A DNA stretch of 64,000 bases from Helianthus annuus (GCF_002127325.2 NC_035439.2:146761709-146825708); one strand, 5' to 3'; numbered from the stretch's first letter, positions 54,350-63,843 are shown. Notes: a model not told the origin generated them from the sequence alone. Numbers and translations: made by a program.

Positions 54350-56665
54350 TCAGTTAGAGAGTGGAACCCAAGCCATCGTAGTCTTGGGTTGTCCCCTTTC
54401 ATCGAAATAATAAACCTCCCGATATGCCAAATCTTTTCCCTCATTGATTTCTTTTACAACCACTTGTTTAACTCGCCAAACTTGTGTTGGTTTAAAAATT
54501 TTGTTTGTAAAAGATTTAAAGTTTGAAACAATCTTATGTTTAAGACCCGGAGGGAAAGATTGAGGTTTTGATTTGTTGGTCCTTTTCATCTTTGAATCAT
54601 GTGAAACCGGCTTCACATGTGGAGATCTGGATGAAAAGTTTTTCATCCGATCTTTCAAACATGTGTGATTTTTACCTTTTGATCCAGAGAAGTAATATTG
54701 GTTGTCTTTACCGTCTGGATCGTGTCGTTCTGGGCATTGTTTGAGCACATGACCTTCTTTTCCACACCTAAAACAAGCCTTGAATGACTTTTGAGACTTT
54801 GCAGTTCCCTGTGATGCAGCTAGAGGCGGGGATTGCTTTGAGCTTGACTCAGCATGTTGATAAACGTGATGTTCAACAACTTCAGATGATCTTTTGATCT
54901 TTGACTCCCCAACACTTTCATTTGTCTTTGATTCATCATCTGAACTCATGCAATCATCAATATGGAAGTCTTTTTCCAATGGATCTCGGTTTTCAAGACC
55001 AGCAGAGTCATTTGGGGTCGTTGGTTCTTGAACACCCGATGGTTCAAGGTTTTCAACCTTTTTATCAGCATCTGTTACTGAAGTTTCTGAGTCATTTGAG
55101 CTTTCCCATTCTTGATATGACTGAGAATCTGAATCACGATCCTCACTTGAGCTTCCTTCGCCACCTTCTGAAGTTGTGGTACTTGAGTCTTCACTGCTGC
55201 TTTCTTCATTTGGCTCTTTCTCTGACTCTGAGGTACCTGTATGGGATGGAACAAATTCTGGAATTTCCTCAGTGAGGAATTTTCCGAATCTGTTTTGTTT
55301 CAATTCTGGAACAAACACAGGAGGTTCACACACAACTTGTTCATCACAAAAAGCAGATTTTAAGTCAGCACATTTTAAAGTTTTGTTTGATTTCTCACAG
55401 TTCCAGGCGAACCAGTTAACAGTAGTATAACTGTCGCCTGAATACCCTATTCCTATTTTCGTGCCACCACAATCCTCATCGCACATATCCTCCTCACGCT
55501 CAATCACCTCTTCACTGCTTTCAGAAACGTTAGAAATTTTACCATTTTCACAATTGACATTTTGAGCAATCAAATCATTTTTATCAATTAAATCGTTGTC
55601 AGGATGAGGAGTTGGCATAGGCACATAGTTTTTGCTATGTGGTGGAAAGAAGAGTTTTCTTTCAATTCCTTGCCTATCCTTATACCCGATCCCATCTTTT
55701 ACATACGTCGGTCGTTGGCAGTTTTTGATGTCAGTAAATGCCTTTTGACTGACATTCCATTTATCTATTATAATTTGTAATTTATTCTTTTCGTTCAAAG
55801 CTTTTTCTAATCTATCTGTGAGATCGTTGATGATAAAATCTTTTCTAAACACAAATTCTTTTAGAGTTTGCATTTCAGCTAAAGTTGAATTCAACTTTCT
55901 CTGATATGCGGCCTCGTTCTGTTTAAGCTCTTTGTTAAATTTTAAAGCTTTGTCCTTTTGTCTCTCAAATTCTAGATTTAGAGACTTATAATGTGCCACG
56001 ACATCAACGCATGCAGATGTGCATAACTTTACTTTAAAGCTATGTGGAATGCTGTTTACCAAGTCCTTTTCTTCCTTCTCCTTGCTAGATTCTGCATGCT
56101 GGGCTTCAAAAGGCGTCTTCTCTTCGTTCTTTCTACCTGCTTCACTGAATCCTGCATCCACCTTCTCAATCTGCTTCACCTTATCATTCTCCTCAGTAAC
56201 TTTCTTCCCATTATCAGTTGTTGACTTTGCAATTTCCACCATTTCGTTTTCACTTAAAGATGTTTTTGCAGAACTTGCTGGAAGATTATTTAGAATTCTG
56301 GCTGAAACAAATGATGAACTTCCTACACTGATTGGGGAAGGGAAACTCATGTTGGTAGGTGTTGTTGGGCTTGCTTTTGGAGTGACACCAATCTGATTCA
56401 CCTCCATTTCAAGAGATTTCAAAGCCTCCACGACATCTGTCAGCGTTGTAGGATACCTTATAAAGTCATCTTTAATCTTCATGCACCGGTTATTCCATTC
56501 TTTTGGTAGTGAATCTAGCAACCTTTTGATTTTAGCACGGTTGGTAACGGGAATTCCAGCTTTCTTCATCTTTGTCAGCAAATTCATGAACCTTGTAATA
56601 TGATCAGACAAACTTTCACCACGAACACTTATAAAGTTATCGTACTCCTTCTGAGTTTCATCCAT
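54350..56665 (-). CDS. gag: UBN2-type gag protein of the Copia TR-GAG (771 aa)
   Basis: Open frame of 771 codons. The N-terminus (YDNFISVRGESLSDHITRF, KIKRLLDSLPKEWN) is a Copia-type gag domain that seems to start late: about 100 upstream residues usual for the family are missing, and a T-run (A-run on the coding strand) lies directly before the ATG. The middle is a predicted coiled coil rich in Lys/Glu (residues about 230-310) and a long acidic Ser/Glu region (about 480-610). A CCHC knuckle CFRCGKEGHVLKQC is near residue 632, and a Trp-containing basic C-terminus (TQVWRVKQVVVKEINEG) follows. It would package RNA; enzymes must come from other elements. Confidence 0.85.
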   Translation of the reverse strand: MDETQKEYDNFISVRGESLSDHITRFMNLLTKMKKAGIPVTNRAKIKRLLDSLPKEWNNRCMKIKDDFIRYPTTLTDVVEALKSLEMEVNQIGVTPKASPTTPTNMSFPSPISVGSSSFVSARILNNLPASSAKTSLSENEMVEIAKSTTDNGKKVTEENDKVKQIEKVDAGFSEAGRKNEEKTPFEAQHAESSKEKEEKDLVNSIPHSFKVKLCTSACVDVVAHYKSLNLEFERQKDKALKFNKELKQNEAAYQRKLNSTLAEMQTLKEFVFRKDFIINDLTDRLEKALNEKNKLQIIIDKWNVSQKAFTDIKNCQRPTYVKDGIGYKDRQGIERKLFFPPHSKNYVPMPTPHPDNDLIDKNDLIAQNVNCENGKISNVSESSEEVIEREEDMCDEDCGGTKIGIGYSGDSYTTVNWFAWNCEKSNKTLKCADLKSAFCDEQVVCEPPVFVPELKQNRFGKFLTEEIPEFVPSHTGTSESEKEPNEESSSEDSSTTTSEGGEGSSSEDRDSDSQSYQEWESSNDSETSVTDADKKVENLEPSGVQEPTTPNDSAGLENRDPLEKDFHIDDCMSSDDESKTNESVGESKIKRSSEVVEHHVYQHAESSSKQSPPLAASQGTAKSQKSFKACFRCGKEGHVLKQCPERHDPDGKDNQYYFSGSKGKNHTCLKDRMKNFSSRSPHVKPVSHDSKMKRTNKSKPQSFPPGLKHKIVSNFKSFTNKIFKPTQVWRVKQVVVKEINEGKDLAYREVYYFDERGQPKTTMAWVPLSN

Positions 56666-57068
56666 GTTTTTTTTTTTTTTTTTTTATAAAGCTCGAAAAA
56701 TATTTGTCTCAACTTAAAACCCGGTTCAAGTTACTTCAAAAATTAAACCCGTATCAACTCCAAATGTTAGAAGTACTTGGTACAAATGAACTTGAAACGC
56801 CTGGCCCAATGAAATTCTGCGAACACAAGTTAATTTAAAAAGGCCCAAAAATAAACTATGAAAACCCGACCCAAAACTGATCAAATTATAGGCCCAAACG
56901 ATTTCTTAAAAATATTGATACCCGGCCCATCTCAATTTTGCAAAAACAAATTAATTTTTAAAAGGCACCAAATAAAATAAACTTAAAACCCGGCCCAAAC
57001 AGATCAAAAATTCGAGGCTCACAAATAAAAATTTTAAGACCCGACCCCAATTTAAACTATTAGCACTT

Positions 57069-57099
<31 letters not shown>

Positions 57100-57557
57100 C
57101 CAAACAGGTTTTCGCAAGGCCCACAGATAAAAATCTTTAAGATCCGGCCCAAAAGTGATTAAAATTAATTAGAACCCATAAGAATTGGTCTAAATAATTG
57201 ATCTTAAAAATAATAAGTTCATGTAACTATTTGTACGTGAATATGTATTCAAAAAGAGTTTTGAATTATAAATATCGGACTTCAAGGGTAAGGGTGTAGT
57301 AAAATCTAGTTAATTTTTTTTTTTTTTTTTAATGAACGGATGTCAAAGAGTTAATTTACTAGATTTTATAAAATGTTTGGACTTTTCCCTTTTTCTTTTC
57401 ACTCCTGCAACATAACAGTCCCAATATTCCTTTTCTCTCTCAATCTTCAACACAACTCAAACCCTTTTCATTTCTCTCTCTCTCTAACACACAACAAACC
57501 CTAAATTTGAAGGTCAGCCGCCACTTCTATTCTCTTCTCTAAACACACACATACATA

Positions 57558-57588
<31 letters not shown>

Positions 57589-58029
57589 TGTGACGAATGA
57601 GAGAGAGGTGGAGGATGGCCACCACCATGTGGCAGCGCACAGATCGAACAAAAGAGAAGGGGCGGCGAGTGGATGTGGTGTTCGAGTGGCTTTTTTTTTT
57701 TTTTTATGGCGATGTTCGGTGGTTCGTGGAGGAAAGGGGGTGGTGTTCGGTGAGCGGAACGGCGAACTCGAAATCGTGGTGGTGGTGGTAATCGGAGATG
57801 GTGATGTAACGATCTCCGACGGTGTATGGCGGTCGGAGTTAAGGTGATGGAGCGGGTACGGCGGCGTTTGCACGTTCGGTTGTGAGTGGTGCGGCGGTCG
57901 GTGGAGATGGGGATGGTGGTGGTCTATGGCGGAAGTTGTTTCAGTGGTGGAGATGGTGGTCGAAGGATGTGTTGCGGCTGTGAGCTGTGGCGTATAATGA
58001 CGGGGTTATGTTGGTCGGAGTGGTGGTCG
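56666..58029. other. Copia 5' internal region, apparent captured plant DNA
   Basis: 56680-57200 is rich in GGCCCAAA and CCCGGCCC phrases with T-runs. 57380-57520 resembles a plant 5' UTR on plus (TTTCTCTCTCTCTC, ACAAACCCTAAATTTGAAG). A GA microsatellite lies at 57560-57590. The ORFs at 57514-57873 are low-complexity GGTGGTGG/GTGGAG readings and are not supported as genes. Confidence 0.5.
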
Positions 58030-58259
58030 GAGGAGTGAAAGGTAGAAAAAGAACTAATCAAGAATCCTCCTACACAAGATGTGGATTTGGCCAGAAGTGT
58101 TGTGAAGGAAAAAGGTGAGATAGTTGCCAAATTAAAGTCTAATAAAGCTGGTAAACCCAAGATAACAGCTGCAGTTGCTGAACTTATGAAAGCAAACGAA
58201 AATCTTGATGGTTCTTTTGGAATGGAGATTGTAGCTAATGTTGAAGAAAACAGTTCTTG
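58030..58259 (+). pseudogene. Captured host exon with WHEP-like helix pair
   Basis: The plus frame from the AAAGGTAGAAAA region reads ELIKNPPTQDVDLARS, VVKEKGEIVAKLKSNKAGKP, KITAAVAELMKANENLDGSF, then VEENSS and stop TGA at 58257-58259. The pattern of KxxGxxVxxLKxxxAxKxxIxxAVxxLxxxN fits the WHEP domain appended to some eukaryotic aminoacyl-tRNA synthetases. It lies antisense to the retrotransposon gag and 3' of a UTR-like stretch, as expected for a captured cellular gene piece. The exact source is not recognised. Confidence 0.5.
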
Positions 58260-58940
58260 ATCTTGATCTTTTTTTTTTTTTTTTTTTTTTAATTTTTATG
58301 AGGGTGGTTTCAGTGGTGATGTGTGCCAAGAACGATTCTTTGGGTGGGCGGAAGTTTGGGGGTAATGTGGTGATGTGTGGCTCAAAACAAACAATACAAT
58401 CCTAAAACCTTCTGTTTCTACTCTTTTCTTTTAATAATTTCGCCGGCTTTACTTAAAATCGCCGGAGTAACGACTCCGAAAAACGGTAACTTACCGGCGT
58501 ATTTAATACGTCGGAGAACTTCAACTCGCGTTCAAGGTTTAATTTCGCCGGAAAAGTTTGCCGGAATTTTTAACTTCGCCGGAAAGTCACCGGAAAACTC
58601 AAATTCGCCGGAACTTTCAATAAAATCGCTGTGTTCAAAATAAAATCGCTGTATTCATAAATAAAAACGCCCAGATCTTGAATATAAACTCCCAGATCTG
58701 TTTGAAACCCCCAAAATGATATGAAAGATGACTCTAAATCTTTCTAGTGACACTGTTATCAGCTCTCAATCAACAAGCAAACATTTTAAACCCTTTTAAA
58801 CACAAGATTTTGAAGAAATAGTGAATAAAATCAAAAACCCTAAAAACTTCAAAACTTTTTCAAATAAAAATCATATTTTTTTATGATGAATTTGAAGATT
58901 GTTGAATCCCAAATTCGAGTACCAAGCTCTGATACCAAAT
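58260..58940. other. Copia leader up to the PBS
   Basis: T-run at 58268-58290, then CGCCGGAA-rich DNA at 58440-58640 (the ORF there is probably chance), then AT-rich leader. PBS TGGTATCAGAGC on minus at 58926-58937. Confidence 0.5.
58926..58937 (-). promoter_or_regulatory. Primer binding site, tRNA-iMet, Copia element
   Basis: TGGTATCAGAGC on the minus strand, three bases inside the 5' LTR. Confidence 0.9.
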
Positions 58941-59398
58941 TGTAGGATCAAATCGAGCCAAAAATCTGATTTTGATATAGAAATGAGATGAACACACTAA
59001 AAATGTAACAATAAAACCCTTAGATTGATTTGCAAAAGTTGAATACAATTAGCCCCCCAAATCTATCTAGCATGTGTGTTTTCCAAAACCCTAATCATCT
59101 CTATCTATTTATAGCCTTACCATTTTTGGCTAATTACAATTAAGTCCCTAGAGATTAAAACTTACTAAAAGTAGCAATAAACATCAAGACTAATAAAACA
59201 AGATAATAAATATATTTTGTTTAAATCAAAATATATTTAATTATCCAAAGCACTATAACTATCCAGTCTCGATCTTTCACACGTCATATCTTTCTTCGAA
59301 CTTCTCGTGTCGACTTACGTGTTGACTTTGTCTTGATGGCGTTGACTTTGTTGACTTGATTCGTTGATAACATTAGACTACACATTTTAGACCCAACA
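58941..59398 (-). repeat. Copia TR-GAG 5' LTR
   Basis: 458-bp partner of 52029-52486, no mismatch noticed. Followed by TSD TTTAA. Confidence 0.93.
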
Positions 59399-59489
59399 TT
59401 TAATAACATCCAAAATATTTTTTTATATTAATAAGATAAATATCAAACATAAACATAAAAATACCAAACAAAACATACTAAAAAAAAAA

Positions 59490-59843
59490 CTAAAACCAAA
59501 TCCTAATTGCCTCCCACTCCGAGACATGCTTGAAATCATGTCCCTCGTCATGACGGTAGTTGATCAGCGCCACCGCCTTCTGATCATCCTCAACAAGGTC
59601 CGGCATTTCTGTCTCCACCTTCTTGAAATGGCGGTCAAACCTCTCACATTCCAACCGCACCACCCGAAACCTGGACGATAAGGCGTCCACGCTCCGGTTA
59701 TAGTCCGGACCATGAAGCTGAGCAAAAATCTGTTGAACCCGAACCCAAAGGCCCCCCTATCCGCGTGGTGGAGGATTAGTCACTGCCTCCTCCCAGGCTT
59801 CGCACAAGGCGATGTCGTCAACTTCGGTCCAAGCATTTGCCAT
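59490..59843 (-). pseudogene. SANT/trihelix-like small gene E with one stop codon
   Basis: Starts MANAWTEVDDIALCEAWEEA at 59843 and runs to 59490, 117 codons, against 116 in gene D. The SANT/trihelix pattern is clearer than in D: WTEVDDIALCEAW, GLWVRVQQIFAQLHG and SVDALSSRFRVVRLEC. The C-terminus ends FKHVSEWEAIRIWF. Codon 29 is TAG (59757-59759), beside a run of six G on the coding strand. TATATAAA lies 75 bp upstream (about 59917-59924). It sits at the right end of the MULE, transcribed inward, mirroring mudrA at the left. The stop makes it inactive unless it is a sequencing error. Confidence 0.75.
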
Positions 59844-60825
59844 GTGAACGGATTGTATTCAAAACAATGAAGAGTTTTTTAACGGGGACGGCGTGGAGAA
59901 ATGTGGAATGGTGAGGGTTTATATAGTGGGTAATAATGGCAACGGGTGGCTGTTACGTGGGAAGATGGAACGGCAACGGGTGTTATGTATTTTTTTTTCG
60001 TTAACTTGTTAGTGAACAACCCATATAAAAAGCCCAAAACAGAATTAAAATTATTAAAAGTGAACGGCCCAAACACATAAACAGCCCAAACAAATTTAAA
60101 ACACATAATTTTTATTATTACTTAATACAAATTACATAAAAGATATAACATGTAAAAATTACAAACAAAACTTCGCCAAACCGCTAGTAAAGTGATTCAA
60201 TTTCATCCACAAAATTTCTCATCGGGACCCTTTCTCATAACCGCAGAAACGGGTAGTAGAGAAAAAAGCTCGGTCTCCAAGAAAGCAGTCTTCAGATAAC
60301 TTCACCAAACGGCTGCTTAGAACTTAGAACCTCCCCGAGAGCAAATTGGACAACAAATTTAAAGTTTGGAGTGAATCAAATCTCTTCTTCTGGAATTCGA
60401 GTCAAACGCTTGTAGCAATGATAAAGATGCGTCTTTTGCTCGATAGTTCCATCCGCACTCACTGGGTAAGTAAATGCGGCATATCTGAAGAGAAAGACAC
60501 TCCAATATGAGAAACAATATCAAAACCGAATTTGATAACTAAAGCGCAGGAACACGTCTTTTACACGATCAGATACGTGTGATTTCATAAATATTTCTTG
60601 CCTTTGATACACGAAAACATCTATGATAATCAAATGAAGAAAGCAAGATAACATTTTCTATAAGATTTAAGTGTGTTAGAGGGATTCGTTTAACAAGCAC
60701 ACAAAAAAAACAAGTGGGTAAATATATAGCGAGAACATACGGTCAAACGGCTCGAACAACACGTTGACCCGACTCGAACAACACATTGAACCGTCATTAG
60801 ACAGCTGTACCGGCTCGGATACAGT
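59844..60825 (-). other. Region between gene E and the right TIR
   Basis: Up to 60120 it is promoter-like, with GGCCCAAA phrases. At about 60290-60490 the minus strand shows short open stretches (YAAFTYPVSADGTIEQK, HLYHCYKRLTRIPEEE, FKFVVQFALGEVL) separated by stops, which may be exons of a decayed gene; family unknown. From 60740 to 60825 CGAACAACACRTTGA repeats and the first GAAACGG copies lead into the TIR. Confidence 0.4.
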
Positions 60826-61312
60826 TCAAACGGCTTGGAGCCAGCTGAAATGGCTCGAACCATGTGTTGAAACGGCCCGGAGCAGCTGTACCGGCTTCGA
60901 GCCAGCTGAAACGGCTCGGAGCAGTTGAGACGGCACAAACAGTTAATGGAAACAGCTCGGAGCCAGCTGTAACGACTCGGCTGGCAGAAGTGGGGTCCAT
61001 TCGTGTACGGTAACGGCTCGGCTAAATCCTAAGAACACGGCTTGGCTCGTTGAAGGAACTTGGCTAAGATCTTTCTACATGAGCCGATTGTAACGGCTTG
61101 GCTAAGATCTTTCCACACTGTCGGACACGTGGCGTTAACTAGTTGCTTCTCAAGCCGTTACAGGCTTTGTCGGACACGTGTAAAACAGCGATTGGCTGGC
61201 CGTTAACCAAAATTCTTGTGCCGTTTCAGGATATTGAAACGGCTCGTCAAGGGGTGTCAGATGGCCAAATTTGCAAAAATGGCGTTGCAGTGGCCATTTT
61301 GGTGATTTTCCC
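60826..61312 (-). repeat. Right terminal inverted repeat of the giant MULE
   Basis: About 487 bp, inverted match to 41179-41670 with scattered substitutions. Inner copies of AAACGGCTYGGAGC follow each other about every 20-21 bp from 60827. Ends GGTGATTTTCCC at 61312, then TSD ATAAACTTA. Confidence 0.92.
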
Positions 61313-61321
61313 ATAAACTTA

Positions 61322-61704
61322 TGCTCTCTGAAAAGCAGACTGCAGGGAACTACACCAAGTGACCCAGAAGATAATTTTATGGTTTAATCATTATGTTTAA
61401 GACATTAATTAACTCAAACAAGACAACATTAAATACTCATCTCAAATGCCACCTTGTCATTTGATTTTCTGCAAAAAAAACTTCAAAAAATTGTGAAACA
61501 TTTTGCAACTTCAAAGCTGCTTTTTCATGGTCACATATTTAGAAAACTTATCACAATAATACTTATTTTTTTAGTCCGCAAAAGAGGAAACTTTATTCAA
61601 CCACACATGACTCCCCTAGCAAGAAGCCAAGGGAAGCCCCAAAATACAACCAAACAGAAAGGAAACAATCATCACAATAATATTTATGCATAACATCATA
61701 AACC
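61322..61704. other. 3' flank of RLP2
   Basis: Non-coding; it resumes the block sequence interrupted by the MULE and matches 19390-19480 of block A. Confidence 0.7.
61566..61670 (-). mobile_element. Short retroposed insert with T-run
   Basis: About 105 bp absent from the RLP1 flank. It starts with a T-run (poly-A on minus) and is flanked by ATCACAATAATACTTA and ATCACAATAATATTTA, a 16-bp TSD with one mismatch. It is probably a truncated LINE or SINE tail; the family is not recognised. Confidence 0.6.
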
Positions 61705-63843
61705 TTATACCTTGATCAATTTCCTCATGAGACGGAAATACGTGATTCTCCATGATCTATTGAGTATCAATGAAACCCCAATGACCCAAAACCCAGTAAT
61801 AAATCCAAGCACTATGCTAATAATCAACCCCCAATCTACTTTGTGTGATCCAGCGACTTCTTTTTGGTGGCTTGTGGTATCAGGTTTGTCAACATGTCCA
61901 CAATCATTAGTAAGTGGAGATCCACAAAGTTTGTTTCCAAAGAAACTGGACTCACTGAAGCTTTGAATTTGCGTACCTGTTGGAATTCTTCCTGTCAAAT
62001 TGTTGTAGGACACGTTAAAGCTACTCAAGAAATTCAACCCTGACAAACTCATAGGAAGTTCCCCAGAAAGATTGTTTACTGATAAATCAAACGATTCAAG
62101 TGATTTCATGTCTCCAATCTTATTTGGTATCTCTCCTGTCAGTTGATTTCTTGATAAATTTAGTGATTGTAAATTGTGGAGGGTCGTGAGCTCACTAGGG
62201 ATCTGCCCAGACAAATTGTTGCTCGAAAGGTCCAAAAGCGTGACTAGTCCTAGGATAGATCCATAAGTGTCTTCTCGTCCCTTCATCACCAATAAATCAC
62301 GAACAAAATAAACAATACTGCCAAAATTGAATGAAAATCGAACCTCTAAATTAGTTTCTTTGCCCGAAAGCACACTAAAGTTGTTGAAACATCTAGGAAT
62401 ATTTCCTGAGAGGTTATTATGAGAGAGATCCAACATTTGAACATGTGAAAGATAACATAGCTGGTTAGGAGTATTTCCGTAAAAATTGTTGGATCTAAGA
62501 TTGAGAATTTTCAACATAGTGAGTTTTATTCCAATCCATGGTGGAATGATTCCTACAAGATTATTTTTATTAAGTCCAAGGATCTTTAAGTATGACAGAT
62601 TCATTAGGGAAGAAGGTAAGCTTCCTGAAATCTTGTTTCCACCCATGCCCAGTAATTGCAACAAAGGTACAGAGCCCAATGTTCTTGGAATCTCACCAGA
62701 CAAATTATTACAACTTAATTGTAAGACTTTCAAGCTCGACCACTTCTCCCAACACTCCGGAATAACACCTGACAACTGATTATATCCCAAATCAACAAAC
62801 TCGATCGTGTTCACCCCGTTGGAACAAACCAAATTATGTACTGATCCCACAAAATAATTATTTGATAGGTCCAAAATTAATGCAGACGAACCATTTGAGA
62901 GAGATGGTAATTCCCCCCACAAATTATTACAACCCAAGTTGAGCACATGAAGTGTTGCTGGGATAGACAATAAATTTCCTTGGATATGATTATTTGACAA
63001 CCAAAGTTCTACAAGATGAGGCATCATTGAACCCAGATTTTTGGGTAATCTACCAGTGAGTTTATTATCAAAGAGCCTCAGTTCTTCTAAAGATGAACAA
63101 TTATAAAGAGAAGGCGGGATGGTACCAATAAGGTTGTTTCCAGCCACTGAAAGTCTTCTCAGGTTAGTCAGCCCGTGGAATAAGTTGGGAAAGCTTCCAC
63201 CGAGTTGACAGTTGGCGAGAGAAAGCGTATCAAGCAATGTAAGATTTGCGATGAAGGGTGGAATCCCGCCTTGTAGAATGTTATCGTGAAGGGAGAGGAA
63301 GCTTAGCATGGACAATGAACCAATCCCATCTGGAATCTTGCCGACCAGATTATTGTTACCCAAGTTAAGGATTTGGAGGTTGGAGCAATTCATTAAGGTG
63401 GCCGGAATGTTTCCCGTGAAAGAGTTGTTATGAAGACGTAGTTGTCGTAATCTAAAGAGATGGCCAATTTCAGGTGGAATTTCACTTGAAAATGAGTTGT
63501 TAGGAAACCAAATGACCCTGAGAAAGCTTAGGTTTCCGATGGAAGGAGACAACGTTCCAATTAAGCCTCCATGTGAGAGGTCCAAGTGGGTGACTCTTTG
63601 GTGGTGAAGGCTGCATGTAACACCTTGCCATTGGCAGAAATTAGTGCTGGAATGGTTCCATGAGGTCAAGAGACCTTGTGGGTCACCTTTAATCATGGAT
63701 TTAATAGCAAGCAATGCTAGACGATCAACGTTGGTGCCGTTCAGTGCTGGTGGTGCCTTGTGAATGGGTGTGGAAAATGCTGCAAGGTGTGTCAGGATGG
63801 CGAAGAGAAATGATCGCAAGAAAAGCAACCATTTTGCACTCAT
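61705..63843 (-). CDS. RLP2: intact LRR receptor-like protein (712 aa)
   Basis: Start chosen at MSAKWLLFLRSF (63843), identical in place to RLP1; an in-frame ATG 48 codons upstream is less likely. Signal peptide about 1-24, then LRRNT (DRLALLAIKSMIKGDPQG, FCQWQGVTC) near 33-75, about 22 LRRs to residue 640, a C-terminal cap with CGSPL...CGH, a transmembrane helix (LIISIVLGFITGFWVIGV) near 680 and a 16-residue basic tail. There is no kinase. The N-terminal half resembles LRR-XII receptor kinases (FLS2/EFR/Xa21 class: RHQRV, TLSPSIGNLSFLR), the C-terminal half resembles RLPs such as Cf/EIX (LRSNNFYGNTPNQLC, LDLSSNNLSGQIPSEL). Likely a cell-surface immune or developmental receptor working with a SOBIR1-like kinase (family knowledge). 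Ligand unknown. Confidence 0.93.
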   Translation of the reverse strand: MSAKWLLFLRSFLFAILTHLAAFSTPIHKAPPALNGTNVDRLALLAIKSMIKGDPQGLLTSWNHSSTNFCQWQGVTCSLHHQRVTHLDLSHGGLIGTLSPSIGNLSFLRVIWFPNNSFSSEIPPEIGHLFRLRQLRLHNNSFTGNIPATLMNCSNLQILNLGNNNLVGKIPDGIGSLSMLSFLSLHDNILQGGIPPFIANLTLLDTLSLANCQLGGSFPNLFHGLTNLRRLSVAGNNLIGTIPPSLYNCSSLEELRLFDNKLTGRLPKNLGSMMPHLVELWLSNNHIQGNLLSIPATLHVLNLGCNNLWGELPSLSNGSSALILDLSNNYFVGSVHNLVCSNGVNTIEFVDLGYNQLSGVIPECWEKWSSLKVLQLSCNNLSGEIPRTLGSVPLLQLLGMGGNKISGSLPSSLMNLSYLKILGLNKNNLVGIIPPWIGIKLTMLKILNLRSNNFYGNTPNQLCYLSHVQMLDLSHNNLSGNIPRCFNNFSVLSGKETNLEVRFSFNFGSIVYFVRDLLVMKGREDTYGSILGLVTLLDLSSNNLSGQIPSELTTLHNLQSLNLSRNQLTGEIPNKIGDMKSLESFDLSVNNLSGELPMSLSGLNFLSSFNVSYNNLTGRIPTGTQIQSFSESSFFGNKLCGSPLTNDCGHVDKPDTTSHQKEVAGSHKVDWGLIISIVLGFITGFWVIGVSLILNRSWRITYFRLMRKLIKV

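Larger units (their letters stand above)
52029..59398 (-). mobile_element. Gag-only Copia-type LTR retrotransposon (7370 bp)
   Basis: 458-bp LTRs at 52029-52486 and 58941-59398, TG...CA ends, TSD TTTAA (52024-52028 and 59399-59403), PBS for tRNA-iMet at 58926-58937 and polypurine tract at about 52487-52500. The two LTRs look identical, so insertion is recent. Inside there is only a gag-like ORF; no protease, integrase, RT or RNase H was found, which fits terminal-repeat retrotransposons with gag (TR-GAG). The Copia assignment rests on the UBN2-type gag. It also carries a stretch of apparent host gene on the opposite strand. Confidence 0.92.
41179..61312. mobile_element. Giant Mutator-like element, 20,134 bp, with gene cargo
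   Basis: Both ends start GGGAAAATCACCAAAATGGC in inverted orientation, and the inverted repeats extend about 490 bp at roughly 95 percent identity. A perfect 9-bp TSD ATAAACTTA flanks it (41170-41178 and 61313-61321). Block A gives the empty arrangement: flank 19340-19400 runs straight through. Contents: mudrA transposase (plus), Ulp1-like B and A (minus), Ulp1-like C and SANT-like gene D (plus), SANT-like gene E (minus), and an acidic small ORF. A Copia element of 7370 bp is nested inside, so the MULE itself is about 12.76 kb. MULEs with Ulp1-like proteases are known (Kaonashi type), but three such genes plus SANT-like genes is unusual. Confidence 0.95.

Noticed and set aside
57514..57873. 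ORFs in the GA/GGTGGTGG-rich leader of the Copia element
   Set aside because: Low-complexity composition and overlap on both strands; no homology seen.
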